This document shows, piece by piece, positions 10,136-20,735 of a stretch of 64,000 nt of DNA. Source of the stretch: Proteles cristata cristata. Its lineage: Eukaryota > Chordata > Mammalia > Carnivora > Hyaenidae. The stretch spans positions 62,001 to 126,000 of the forward strand of contig JAESUZ010004792.1 of assembly GCA_017311185.1 (NCBI GenBank), in the 5' to 3' direction. The notes below the pieces were generated by a model. The model saw only the letters and a program-made list of their open reading frames with translations. It had not been told where the DNA came from and did not search any database. Both the position numbers and the translations under genes were made by a program. Each line of letters begins with the position of its first letter. Position 1 is the stretch's first letter.

Positions 10136-10236
10136 TTTCCTTCTCTTCTTTCCTCTTCTCTTTCTTTTCTTGCTTTTTCTTTCCTATGATTTTCCCTTTT
10201 TTTCTGTCTTCTTTCTATTCCCTTTTTTCTTTTAAA
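10136..10236. repeat. Polypyrimidine tract, about 100 bases
   Basis: Nearly uninterrupted C/T sequence (for example TTCCTTCTCTTCTTTCCTCT). The complement is a long polypurine run. Such tracts can form H-DNA and are length-unstable. Confidence 0.9.
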
Positions 10237-11222
10237 AGTGTCAGCCAAGACAGACTAAGCATAGCCAGAAACACGGACATCACCCTCCAAAATTCATGAC
10301 AACTTAGATATGCCATTTTGCAGGCCAGTAGAGTCTGACCCTCCTCTGAAACCAGATTGCCAGCCAGAGAGGAGGAAAAGAGACTTGAGTTGTGCTTGGA
10401 GCTGTATTTAGAGGTCAGACAGTCCGTTGTCCTGTCGCTGGTTTCACACCAGCCCTTGAGAAGCCATACAGTAAAGAGCTCCAACAGTGTATGGGCTGGG
10501 AACCAGCCTCCGCTTGATCCCAGAGGGCAGAGAAGTCTAGGGACACAGCGCATCACCCCAACCTCATATGCCCTTTGACACGCTTTGTGTCACCCCCAGC
10601 AACATGCCTCAAAAACTGTGTGGCTGAGGAGGTTGCACCAGGGTCCTTAAACAAGGACTGACAAATCAAAGCTGTGCCCAGCTCCGATGAGCCACACGGA
10701 TGCTGCTGAGAACCTGGCTTCTCCTGCCTTTTCAGCTTGTTGAGAGAGTTTGAGCAGAGTCCCAAATTCCCAGTGTTCACCTGCAATTCTCACGTTTGCT
10801 GTGCTTTGTTCTTAAAGGGGATGTGACTGTGAGTGATCATGATCTACACAGGCTGGTGAGATGAAAAAGACCAGAGCAGGACTGTCATGCTTTTGTTTTC
10901 GGGACACATGACATCTGGCCTGTGGGTTGTATCTTTAGTTGCCTTTTGAAAGGCCTGGCTAAGAACATCTCAAGTAATAGACTCTCATTTGCAGATGTTA
11001 TGCCTCAAAGATAGAGAGCAGGCTGCAATAACCCTGGAACATGTTAGGCATTCCCATGTCCTATAGATTTGATTTGAGAGAAAACTCTTGGTATCTGAAT
11101 GATGTTTGGGTGGGAATGGGGATGAATGGTTGAGCTTTGGCTCATCCCCAAGGTGACCTCTGAACCAGCCCCTCAGTGAGCAGAGATAAGTGTGGTCAGA
11201 TGGCTTCTTCCCCAAGTCTCTC
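10237..11222. other. Unique noncoding DNA, moderate GC
   Basis: No recognised repeats. Overlapping open frames on both strands at 10215-10786 (73-113 codons) have no domain or splice support and are taken as chance. Confidence 0.5.
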
Positions 11223-11224
11223 CA

Positions 11225-11340
11225 TGCAGACACCACTTGATATTTGAATCTAAAGGTTAATTAAGTGCAGCTGCCAGGCAGAAAGGCCACAATCAATTAT
11301 CATGTCTTCTTGTCCATTTCAGCTTATTCTTAATTATGTT
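11225..11340. promoter_or_regulatory. Candidate conserved noncoding element
   Basis: Dense homeodomain-type cores (GGTTAATTAAG at about 11256-11266, CAATCAATTATCATG near 11292-11306, CTTAATTATG near 11330), an E-box-like CAGCTG at 11269-11274 and no repeat signature. This is a composition argument only. Confidence 0.3.
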
Positions 11341-11744
11341 CATTGGGTTTGGGGAAGGAGGTATTTCAGCCAAGTTTTAGAAAAAGGGAGCTATTTTGTT
11401 TGGAATGGGCAGATCTCCCCTCCTAAACCACTGCATTCATCTGCATCATCCCGGGTGTCCCATGGGATGTCCATATCAGAAGACATAGACACTGGACTGG
11501 ACAGAACGTACTGGAAAGCATTTCTTACAGGCACCGAGTGAAGGGCACAACATCATCAAGCATTTCCCTTAAGGGCTTTTCCTGATGGCAGGGCCTCTCT
11601 TGTTCCAACCACCAGTGGCTTGGTGCTGTTCTCTGGCATCACCCTCTCTGGATGTCCTGTAAGGCTCCAGGCCCAGGCACTGGCTGAGCGCCGACTTACC
11701 ATCTGTATGTCAACTTTCTCATACACGTGCATGCTCCCCAGTGC
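11341..11744. other. Unique noncoding DNA
   Basis: No repeat is recognised. A palindrome-rich GTGCACACATGTGCACATG run occurs at about 11740-11760. Confidence 0.5.
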
Positions 11745-11990
11745 ACACATGTGCACATGCTGAACTCTCTGTCATAATTAACTATTTAAAATTCCACTGC
11801 TGCTAATCAAAGCAGCATGGGCTGTGTTCTCATTAAGGAGATCAATTCCTGTTGAATATTCACCTCCAGGGGTGGATGTGGTCGGAATGAGCTGATGGTT
11901 TCTGTCTGGCTCGCCAGAGCTAATGCGTGGCTGCTGCCATTGCAACAAAGCCACTCTGCTGTAATCAGTCAAAATAACAAGCAACAGTTC
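11745..11990. promoter_or_regulatory. Candidate enhancer-like element with TCF-type hairpin
   Basis: Repeat-free, with closely packed motifs: CATAATTAAC, TGCTGCT-AATCAA-AGCAGCA (a perfect 7-bp stem at 11798-11804/11811-11817 whose centre gives ATCAAAG, the complement of the TCF/LEF core), CTCATTAAGG, CCATTGCAACAAAG and CTGTAATCAG. Motif density and an AT/GC-mixed composition resemble developmental enhancers. Conservation is not shown. Confidence 0.35.
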
Positions 11991-12875
11991 CTTGCAGGGA
12001 TGCTGGGTATTCTACATAAATATACATAGAAAGACAGTTTCGAAAACGGCCTGCCCATCTCAATGAGCCAGGCCTGAGGTGTGACCTCCCAGGGCTGGAA
12101 ATGGATTGCCAGTTCACCTCAGTCTGGAATCTCAGATACATCTGTCTTCCCATCCCTCTCTTCCCCACAAACACTGGGCCCAGCAGTCTGCTACAGAGCA
12201 CTTCAAACCTTGTGCTGCCTCTGACCCAACTGGTTTCTACACTATAGTACCTTTGTCAAGAGGATTGCCCCATTGGAAGTGTCCTGAGAAGGAGGGGCTG
12301 TCTGTGACCCTAGGAGTGCTTTTGGTAGTGGTTTCCTCTGCCCAGAGCTGCCTGCACTGCACAGCAAGCAGCTAGGACTCTCTCCTCCTTTCCTTTTCTG
12401 GGGACTTGCAGTTAGAGTAACGGGCAAAGGGTGATGCTCCAGATGGAGAAAAATAAACCACACTTCTAAAGCTCTTGGCTGGCACCTAGGGACATTAGAG
12501 GGTAATTTTTCTGAGCTAAGAGTATGAGAACAAACAACTTCAAGGTCCAAAAAGTACTTAATGGTATGGAGAAGCAAGGCTTTTCTTTTAAGATTTGCTC
12601 CCATGCACACCAATTGCAACATATCCCATTAAGAAATTTTCTTTTTCTTTCTCCAATGTTTTTTTGGAAAACCTTGTATTACTGAGCTGAGGAAGGAATG
12701 GGTTTTAATCCTTTTCCCCAATCCCCCCAAATTGGTATACAGGGGCCCCTGTGTACATTGTTCTAACCAACATCATAGGACATTTAGCCAAAAATGCAAA
12801 AATATATCCTCGCTCATTCGTTGATGTATTCATTCTTATGTCTAATGTAGAACTCACTCCTTATTTTATTCCTTA
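11991..12875. other. Unique noncoding DNA
   Basis: No repeats are recognised. The 126-codon minus-strand frame at 12242-12622 overlaps an 89-codon plus-strand frame and lacks any recognisable domain. Confidence 0.5.
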
Positions 12876-12877
12876 GG

Positions 12878-12990
12878 TCATTCAATAAACATTTATCAAG
12901 CACCTGTCAGGCACCAGATATTAGTAATTGAGAATCCATCGTCCTCATGGGGGCTTACAGTGTAGTAAGAGAATACATTTATGTAAATGA
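12878..12990 (-). mobile_element. L2 LINE 3' end, antisense
   Basis: ATTCAATAAACATTTATCAAG then CACCTGTCAGGCACC...TCATGGGGGCTTACAGTGTAGTAAGAG is the complement of the L2 3' terminus. Confidence 0.8.
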
Positions 12991-13535
12991 ATTAACCGAC
13001 TAGCGTGCAGAGGTCATTGACTTGTGATATGGAAATATTTTTTCCCAAATTTTTAAGACAGAACATTTTCTTAGAAATAATTATAACTCCAGAGAGTAAA
13101 GAGGCTATATTTATTAATAGTCTCAGAAGGCAAATGGTGACCCCAAAAGGGAGCCCTCAGTTATGTGTCCAGTGAAGGCGATCTGTTGTACAATCCATTT
13201 TCCTGTAATACATCCCAGCTCCCAAGCTGAGGATTCAGTTGTCCCATGTGGTCAGCTCAGTTGTAGATAAGATTTACTCAACAGCAATTAGGTTTCTGCA
13301 TCTCAGCTGGAGAGAGGATAATCAAGTGAGCAGGGAGCACATGGCTTTCTCCATTTGCCACATACAGGAAGGAGAAACTCTTTCACTTAAAGGTATGAGC
13401 CACATGTCATTGGAGAAAAAGTGGCGATAAGTGGATGTCATTTCTAATCTTGCCTTTCATGGACAAGGCTGGGGACAGTAAGGAAATGGGAAATGGCATC
13501 TGGTGCCACTCAGCATTCCAGCTCACCCATCCTTT
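12991..13535. other. Unique noncoding DNA
   Basis: No repeat is recognised. It contains several AATTAT/TAAT cores near 13065-13110. Confidence 0.5.
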
Positions 13536-13539
13536 GATC

Positions 13540-13680
13540 CTTATCAGCCATTAGGAAAGGTAATTAAGCCAGCGTCCTGCTCACACAGCCGCTACTGAGC
13601 TGGTCAAATATAATCTGTATCCAGTGCACGCAGCAAAATAGCATCACCTGAATCATTGGCATCAGGGGACGTTTAAGTGT
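13540..13680. promoter_or_regulatory. Candidate conserved noncoding element
   Basis: Repeat-free. It contains AGCCATTAGGAAAGGTAATTAAGCC, GGTCAAATATAATC and ATCACCTGAATCATTGGC, a mix of homeodomain and nuclear-receptor-like half sites. Speculative. Confidence 0.25.
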
Positions 13681-14305
13681 CTACTTGTCCATAGTCCATG
13701 ACATGACAACATTGCGGGCCCTGTGCTGGAGAACTGAGCAGACCAAATGCTTACTCTGCTTTCTAAGCACTAGTGAAGATCTGAATGCACATGGATAGGT
13801 CAAAGCACAGTGAAGCAAAACCAGTAAACTAAGCCATATACAAGAGAAAGGTACTGGCATCCTACGGAAGACTGAGTCAATAGATTGGTTGGGTATGGGG
13901 AAAAATCTGGGTTGCTAATTAGCAGTAGGACCTGGGAGGCTCATCATGTGATCTCCTGATACGGGCTGGCAATTTCCTTGCTGATCGAGATGGCAAGCAT
14001 TCCCGCTTTTCAAGAGATGTCCAAATGATCAGAAAAAAATGACTTCATACAACAAACACTTGAAAGAAATCACCTATAAATCTTGATGGCAAATTCCTCT
14101 GAAGGGAAACTTAATGGGTGAACTTATTCTTGCCTATGCATGACTTTCTGTTTTCTTATTTTGCTTTTTAACCAGCTGACATATTTTTAATATTTATAAT
14201 GTGCTATCTACCAAGTTGGAGGAAAATATCTAGATAAAAATTAATCATAAGGGGTTTAAAGATAAATCTCATTTTTTTCCACTTTATCTGTGGAATAAAA
14301 ATGCT
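13681..14305. other. Unique noncoding DNA
   Basis: Nothing firm is recognised. 13695-13790 weakly recalls antisense L2, but not enough to call it. Confidence 0.45.
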
Positions 14306-14309
14306 GATA

Positions 14310-14540
14310 CTAACTGACATTTAGTTCTTACTGTGTGGCAGATACTATGATAAGCACTGCACGTAGACCATCTCATTCAGTCTTCAAAGAGCCTAAGAGA
14401 TAGGTTCGATTGTCACTCTCTTCTTACAGACGAGGAAACAGAGGCACAGAGGTTAAGCCACCTGCCTAAGTTTACACAATCAGCAAGTGATGAAGTGAAT
14501 TAATGTAACCTCCTCTTTGAGGTTTACCCATTATGCCCAG
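14310..14540 (-). mobile_element. MIR SINE, antisense, nearly full length
   Basis: TTACTGTGTGGCAGATACTATG, CATCTCATTCAGTCTTCAAAG, then CAGACGAGGAAACAGAGGCACAG, AGGTTAAGCCACCTGCC and ACACAATCAGCAAGTGATG match the MIR complement in order. Confidence 0.93.
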
Positions 14541-15255
14541 ACAGTCATTCTTCCATATTTGGCTTTTTGCAGTTAAGAGAGACAGAAACAAGGGCTTTGA
14601 AAGGAGTGCTTACGAGCTGGGATCATCACAGCAATACAGAAGATGCTATTACAGTTCAACCTGCCTGTGGATGAAGGGCAGGCACACATTCGTACACCTA
14701 GTGCATCCCATCAGACTTGTCTAGTCAATTTTGTCCTTTTATTTTGGGGAAGGGGAGAGATAAATGAGACTTTGCTTCTTATATGGGTTATCTTTTTGAG
14801 ATAGCATGCTCAATTACCACCGGGTACAGTGGTTGGGGATTTGGGTGTGGAGCCCTTCATCACACTGGTGGTGGTTAGGTCAAAGGGCGTAGCCCCACTC
14901 CAATCTAGGCACCTGTAACTGTCTTCTTAAAATAGATTTGGCTGGATGTTCACCTCCTCCTGGTGTCCTGAACTGTGGTTTAGCTGAGCTGTGTAGCTAG
15001 ACAGCCGCTGTGTCTCGCCTCCAGGCTAGGTGATGGATTTCTCCATACAGCATTATTACGTCTGCAAGGCACTTCTCGATGCTCGAGGATGAAAGGAGTT
15101 ATAAATGAAAGATATTATTATTAATAAGAATGTAGATGAACAAAGGGAAAATGTACTCGCCCTCACTATCCATCACCTCACCACACTTCACCTAAAGACC
15201 ATGATCTGCTGGAGCCTCAAGGAAAACCTATTTGCAGAAATCAATAACTGGTTTT
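14541..15255. other. Unique noncoding DNA
   Basis: 15060-15120 ends with GATGAAAGGAGTTATAAATGAAAGATATTATTATTA, which resembles the tail of an old CORE-type SINE. The remainder is unrecognised. Confidence 0.45.
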
Positions 15256-15259
15256 AAAA

Positions 15260-15640
15260 AATAGATCTAGGCTCCACTGGAGCTGACTATTCAGGGGTTT
15301 CTCATAATTCTATGCAACAGTCAATATTAGCTATCACTGCCTCAAATAAAGATTGAATTCGAATTTAGTTAAGACTAGTTTTGTATGCTAATCTACCAAC
15401 TGATTATTAAATGTATTTACTGAGAGTTTTATAAAATGGGCTGTGAGGGGGAAAAAAAGAAAAGAAAAGGAAAAGCCTGCATGAGTTTACTTGATGTGAA
15501 CTATGACGCTAACTCCTAGCGATGGGCTCACATTAGCTTGGTTCTCCCGGTTTTATAAAATTAATGCTTGGGGAAGTCAAGTTTCATTCTGTGGGTGGCA
15601 GGGAGAATTGCCATTCTAAACATCATAAGGTGAAGGAAGA
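15260..15640. promoter_or_regulatory. Candidate conserved noncoding element
   Basis: A 380-base repeat-free AT-rich block with many TAAT/ATTA cores (TATGCTAATCTACC, ACTGATTATTAAATG, AAAATTAATGC) and an isolated A/G tract at 15450-15475. It resembles developmental enhancer sequence in composition. Confidence 0.3.
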
Positions 15641-16550
15641 ATAACCATCACTTAGTCAGTCAGTTGGCAGCATTGACTGAGTACCCACCACTCTGCACAG
15701 AGGCCCAGAACTAATTGTGCAGAATGTTAAGTTGGTTATCATTAGGTATGAAAGAGAAAGGAGCAAACACCTCCATTCCTTGGGATCATTATGGTCCATG
15801 GGGAAGCAAAGAGGAATGCCAACTCACATGAGTAAGTGTGAAAGAAACCTATATAGATAAGTTAGGGACACCCCATGCTGTTTTACAGGGGACAGAAGGT
15901 GGGGAGGGTGGGACAGAGGATTCAGCCAGGTTGGTAGCAAGGAAGAGAAAGTAAAGGAAGGCTATTAGAGCAAATGTGTTGAAGGGTTTGGATAGAAGTT
16001 AGGAACATGTTTTGGGAGGGATGTGTTCTTACCAAGTGAAACAGTGTACATATCCACTACCCTTTAACTCATCAGAATGCGAGCCTTCTGGAGAGGTGTA
16101 AATACAGAAGAAATGCAGGTGGAGTACACACAGAGAAGAGGAGCAGATGTTCACAGGGAAGAGTGGGTTGGATTTTACAGTCAATAAGATGTACGGTTTA
16201 AGAAATGTTATCTGCCTACTATAATATACCCTTTGCACGTAATTCATGTACAACAAAGAACTACATATGACTTCTTGCTCTGTGAATATTTAATTGCAGC
16301 TTGCAAAACATGTCAAGTAAGTCTCATACTTTCCCCGGACAATTCTGGTAGTGGTGAAGACATTTCATCAATAAAGTATTCAGAGGAGAGTTCTCATGAC
16401 ATGCTTTTTTGCCAGCCCTCCAACATTTGAAACTGGGTTGCCAAGGCCATTTGTCAAAGACTTAGGTGCAAAATCATCTTCTAGAACTCAGTTCTATCAC
16501 TGCCATTGGTGACCTGGTGAGAAAAAGAGACTGATTTCATGCACTTTCTA
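15641..16550. other. Mostly unique DNA; possible short L2/MIR piece at the start
   Basis: 15668-15730 (ATTGACTGAGTACCCACCACTC then TGCACAGAGGCCC) weakly resembles an antisense L2 or MIR end. The rest is unrecognised. Confidence 0.4.
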
Positions 16551-16553
16551 TAC

Positions 16554-16702
16554 CAGTGATCCTTCAAACTAGAGTGGAAAAAGGTCATCTAGAGCACAGA
16601 TTTTAAATATTCAGATTCCTGAACCTACTCTGTTCAGGCCCTGTGAATTTACATTTTATCACATAACCCTGATGATTCTAAAGTAAGCAATACTCAAACT
16701 CT
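16554..16702 (+). mobile_element. MER5A (hAT-Charlie MITE)
   Basis: CAGTGATCCTTCAAACTAGAGTGG, ATTCAGATTCCTGAACCTACTCTGTTCAGG, CCTGATGATTCTAAAGTAAGC and the end ACTCAAACT follow MER5A from one terminal repeat to the other. Confidence 0.9.
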
Positions 16703-17376
16703 ACTTCAAGACACACTTGTAGGTTGATGTGTTGAAGTCTCTATGCAGAATATGCATAGATGAGCCTATAGCTCATTTCCCTCCATAGAGAGAAAAATGG
16801 GATTGATTTGAGCGTAATTAGAATATTAGGCTCCAATATACAACCCAGCGGTAAGCATAAATATATAAATATGGAGTGACTCATTCTATAGTTCACAGCA
16901 ATGTAAATGATTGTTCCTTGAGCAAATGTATGCAGTCTCTTTCCACTTGGGAATTGCACTTCTAAGTATTGGGACTGTTTTCAATGTTGGCATTTTTGAG
17001 GGTGATTACAGCTATGGTGAATTTCTTGATTATACAGCTTCATGTCTATTGGCTTAAAACTATTGCTGGGCAAAGGTACTCTCAAAATGTGTGGTTCACA
17101 TGGAGTTTGGATAACTGTAATTAAGAATTTATGGGCCTTATCTATTTGGTAAGTCAGTCAATAGGCTCTCTCAGGAACACTGGATTCTTCATTTGAAAGT
17201 AAGGCTGGAAATTGGAAAAGAGTGGGTTATTTGGGTATCTTTGTTCTTTTTAAATTTGATTTTTTAATATATTATTGTTTCCCTCATTGGGAAAATATGC
17301 TACAGTTTTCTGTTGTACATAATAACTCCCAGGAAATACGGCCTATCTGAATAATTATTTTGTTTTAGTAGCCTTT
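16703..17376. other. Unique AT-rich noncoding DNA
   Basis: No repeat is recognised. 16800-17130 has regularly spaced TAATTA/AATTAG cores and could be conserved. Confidence 0.45.
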
Positions 17377-17394
17377 AAAATGGTGAAAAATTGT

Positions 17395-17631
17395 GGGGCA
17401 CCTGGGTGACTTAGTTGGTTAAGCTTCCAACATTGCCTTAGGTCATGATTTCGTGGTTCATGAGTTCGAGCCCCCATCAGGCTCTGTGTTGACAGCTTGG
17501 AACCTGGAGACTGCTTAGGATTCCGCGACCCCATCCCTCCCTCCCTCTCTCTCCCCCTCTCCCTCTCCTCTGCCCCTCCCCTGCTCATTCTCTGTCTTTC
17601 TCTCTTTTTAAAAAATAAACACAAACAAAAT
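17395..17631 (+). mobile_element. Felid SINE, full length
   Basis: Head GGGGCACCTGGGTGAC, tRNA-like part GGTTCATGAGTTCGAGCC, body and a long CCCTCCCTCTCT tract, then an A-rich tail. An 18-bp TSD flanks it: AAAATGGTGAAAAATTGT at 17377-17394 and AAAATGGCAAAAACTTGT at 17632-17649, with two mismatches. Confidence 0.95.
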
Positions 17632-17696
17632 AAAATGGCAAAAACTTGTAATCTCTAATGTTTTGAACCAGATCATAGAAGTGGATTGTAGAACCT

Positions 17697-17716
17697 CCCC
17701 CCCGCACACACACACT
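17697..17716. repeat. Short C-run/CA repeat
   Basis: CCCCCCCGCACACACACAC. A minor low-complexity stretch. Confidence 0.8.
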
Positions 17717-17884
17717 CAAATAATATATTTTAAAAATGTCAAAGTGGATTTGGGAGTTTTGGCTTATTCAAGGGGTAAAACATTTTATCAGATTTTTGGA
17801 AAATGACCCACTGTAATACAAAAATTTGTGGTCATCTGAGTGATGACTGAAGACAGCTGTCCTGCCTCTTCTTTAGAAAAGCTT

Positions 17885-18062
17885 GGGAGCACCTGAGTGG
17901 CTCAGTCTTGATTCCAGCTCAGGTTATGATCTCACAATCCTGAGACTGAGCCCTGCATCAGGCTTCTCACTGAGTGTTAAGCCTGCTTGAGATTCTCTCT
18001 ACCCCTCTTCCCGACTTCAGCTTCCTCTCTCTCTCTTTAAAATAAAAATTAAAAAAAAAAAT
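17885..18062 (+). mobile_element. Carnivore SINE with internal deletion
   Basis: Head GGGAGCACCTGAGTGGCTCAGTC continues directly into TTGATTCCAGCTCAGG, so the usual GGTTAAGCGTCTGAC segment is missing. CT tract and A tail are present. The flanks TTCTTTAGAAAAGC (17869-17882) and CTTTCTAGAAAAGC (18065-18078) are a plausible imperfect TSD. Confidence 0.9.
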
Positions 18063-18660
18063 TACTTTCTAGAAAAGCCCATTTGTATACTACTTTCTCA
18101 TCAGCATTCCCTATTAGCTCCCAATCTCATCCTGGGTATCTGGATATAGTAGATTTTGTCTTGCCTGCATGCTTTTCCCCTTGTTTTTCTACCTAGAAAT
18201 CTCTCTTCTCCAAATATCTAAATCTGGTCTACACAAAACCTTCCACTTAAGGTCCTACATTTTCACAGTGCTTTCTCTCATGACCTATCACTTACTGTGT
18301 CTGTTTTCTGGATTCTTATGTGTGTAGTAGTAATTAATTTTAAATAGTTTAAAGAAATAAATAGTTCCATCAGTTTATATCTTTTCAGGACTGTATTATG
18401 CCTGTATGCGTTTATTTGTGCTTTTTATTAAAAAATACTGATTTACAATAAATTGATTTTTCATATTCTTACTTAATAGGTAGTTTGGACAAATATATTA
18501 GAGTGCCCTGATATACACAAAGTTTATGAGATACATTATTAACCTTGATAAATTTTAATTTTAATTTTCATATCATTAACCTTAAAAGAAATTTCCCATG
18601 GTGGGAAATTGTAAGAGCTCAGCCAGGTCACAGAGGGAAAATGGGAACTTAGGATTGAGG
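18063..18660. other. Possible diverged L2 plus unique AT-rich DNA
   Basis: 18160-18320 (CACTTAAGGTCCTACATTTTCACAGTGC..., CTATCACTTACTGTGTCTG) resembles sense L2 3'UTR at a weak level. 18340-18585 is AT-rich. A perfect short inverted repeat AATTTCCCA/TGGGAAATT lies at 18590-18610. Confidence 0.4.
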
Positions 18661-18664
18661 AATC

Positions 18665-18767
18665 AGTAGCTACAATGCCTGAGTATAGTAGAGCATCAAA
18701 TCTCAGCTCTACTACTTACTAGCTGTGTGACCCTAGGAAAGTGACATAGCCTCTCTGTGCCTCAGGT
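18665..18767 (+). mobile_element. MIR SINE, 5' part
   Basis: TCAGCTCTACTACTTACTAGCTGTGTGACCC...CTCTCTGTGCCTCAG is the sense MIR 5' half. It is interrupted at about 18768 and resumes at 18884. Confidence 0.9.
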
Positions 18768-18883
18768 TTATGGTGACCATTTGTCATCGTTTGCCTTGGG
18801 ACTTCCACAGTTTTAACACTGAAAGTGTCATGTTCCTGGGTTTCCCTCAGTCACAGGTGAACCATAATGGATGTTTGCCTTGG
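18768..18883. mobile_element. Short palindromic element inserted in a MIR
   Basis: About 115 bases separate two halves of one MIR. The segment has GTTTGCCTTGGGACT near its start and AGTCACAGGTGAAC near its end, which are approximate reverse complements, as in a small DNA transposon. I recall the pattern (TGCCTGGGACT...AGTCCCAGGCAAAC) as a dispersed mammalian repeat but cannot name it. Confidence 0.6.
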
Positions 18884-18985
18884 CATTTTCATCCGCTGTA
18901 TTTCATGTAGAAGATAATAATGATACATATCCCATGGGGTTGTTATGAAATAATCCCTACGTGCTAAAAAAGTACTGAGTGAAAT
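18884..18985 (+). mobile_element. MIR SINE, 3' part
   Basis: Resumes with TTTTCATCCGCTGTATTTCATG and AGATAATAATGATACATATCCCATGGGGTTGTTATG, the sense MIR 3' half. Confidence 0.85.
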
Positions 18986-19500
18986 TTCTCTCTTCTTATA
19001 TGACTTAGGTTCAATACGGGTTAAAATCAAGCACTTGCCAGAGACTTGCTGGTCAAAGCAAAATGAAGAATTGACAGTGGTCTTAACTCACAGGATTTGC
19101 ACAGCTGGTACATTAAGTGCAAAAACACTTCCCTTCAACAGAGCTTCTCCCTGCAGCCAAGGCAGTGTTACCCAAGCACCTCTGCAGGGTCTGTGGTGTC
19201 CTGGGCCATGCCATCAATGAGTCCGTCAGCACACAGCCAGCCCTCGGCATGGGCTGAGAGGGGCCAGAAGTCCCAACCTCCCCTCATGGTGGTTTGCAGG
19301 GAAGACCTATTCACAGCGCGCTGACTGACCTCTGTAGAGCTCAGCATGGCTACAGAGCACTTTTCCACTTGGCATTCCAGTCTTCCCATAAATTCTGTGA
19401 GGGAGGCAGGGAAGACATTAGTTATCCTAATTCCTCAATGTCTCTTACATTGTCACACAGCAAGAAATGATGGAAAGGGGATTAATATTTACAGATTTTG
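18986..19500. other. Unique noncoding DNA
   Basis: No repeats are recognised. 19140-19320 is GC-richer than its surroundings, with no CpG cluster. Overlapping open frames on both strands cancel each other as evidence. Confidence 0.5.
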
Positions 19501-19504
19501 GGCT

Positions 19505-19776
19505 AGTGTGTGTGTGTGTGTGTGTGGTGTGTGCTGTGAAGAGTATCTGTGTTTGTTTGGTGTGTATGTCTCTGTGGTATGTGTGAGGGGCATATGGGGT
19601 GTGTGGATGTGTGGTATATGGTATGCATTGTGTGTACGAGGGTGTTGGAATGTGTATGTATGGTGTGCGTGCTATGCATGCGGTATATGGTGTGCAGTGT
19701 CGTGAGTGTGTGTGCTGTGGTTTGTGTGTTGTAGAATATAGTGTGTGTGGTTTGTGTGTGTGATGCATGCTATGGG

Positions 19777-19803
<27 letters not shown>
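19505..19803. repeat. Compound TG-rich satellite-like array
   Basis: Begins and ends with pure (TG)n runs (about 19506-19526 and 19776-19800). Between them lie imperfect TGTGTGG/TATGGTATG/TGCATG variants, all purine-pyrimidine alternating in style. Long open frames on both strands here are a product of the repeat. Confidence 0.95.
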
Positions 19804-19807
<4 letters not shown>

Positions 19808-20486
19808 CTTCATCTGCATGCCAATCAAAGCCTTCCTTGGGTAAAGGAGGCTTATGGGAGATTCATAAATCTGGAGTCAGAATTTAACAAATGTGAATAT
19901 GTTTTTACAAATCCTTCATGTAGTGAATTAATTTAAAAAAAAAAAAAACAAGGAAAAGGGAAAAATAAAAAGCTACTCTCTAGCTACTTGAGGGCTTAGC
20001 CCCTCCTTCAGGTACAAAAGTGAAGTTTGAAGAATTTATCTGTGGGCTATAAAATCTCCCACATCTCTCCTTAACCAGCGATTTTTTTTTCCTACTCGTA
20101 TCTCTTCCAATTTAGCACCATTTATTGTTATACTTCTAGAGAATCTGGTTTCTTCTAAGTGTTGCACTTCAAGTGTCCGTTAGAGAAAAAAAATTCTAAG
20201 ACCTACGAAGTATTTTACTACTGGCAGAACATCAGGTCGGGTAACAGACTACAAAGGACGTATTTGGAGAGGTGCTTTTCTATACCTCTCTCTCCTCCAG
20301 GTAGTTGCCAAAAGCCAGTTCTTGTTTCATCTTCTCACTAGAAACTTCCTCAGATAATTACCCTGTCCAAATCCCCTCATTCATTTATTCTGACAAGAAT
20401 CTTCACATAACTTCTTGTGAGACGCACACATTTATAATGTGTTTGTAACAAGTGTGCAAGTTTTAATTATTTTGTGGGGTATGTGT
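19804..20486. other. Unique noncoding DNA
   Basis: A poly-A run lies at 19934-19948. No repeat family is recognised. Confidence 0.5.
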
Positions 20487-20512
20487 GTGTGTGAGAGAGA
20501 GGGAGATTTCTG
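20479..20512. repeat. (TG)n-(GA)n microsatellite
   Basis: TATGTGTGTGTGTGAGAGAGAGGGAG, a short dinucleotide repeat. Confidence 0.85.
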
Positions 20513-20564
20513 GATGAGCCCTGTGAATACCTAGGCCTCCATGCAGCTGATAATGCTCACTTAA

Positions 20565-20735
20565 TGTCTATAGCAATCTAAATAGGAAATGCTATTATCT
20601 TCATATTACAAAGGGGATGAAGCACAGAGAGGTGAAATAAGTCAGTCAGGCTCCCCATAATCTTAAAATGAGACACCAGGATTTGGGCCCGGGAGACTGG
20701 CTCCAGAGACCTGTTCCTGACAACAGGGGCAGATT
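20565..20735 (-). mobile_element. MIR SINE, antisense
   Basis: TATTATCTTCATATTACAAAGG...GATGAAGCACAGAGAGGTGAAATAAG and GGATTTGGGCCCGGGAGACTGGCTCCAG match the complement of MIR. Confidence 0.88.

Noticed and set aside
12242..12622. 126-codon minus-strand frame
   Set aside because: It overlaps an opposite-strand frame and has no motif, promoter or splice context.
19445..19828. 119-127-codon frames on both strands
   Set aside because: They are generated by the TG-rich array, which lacks stop codons in several frames.
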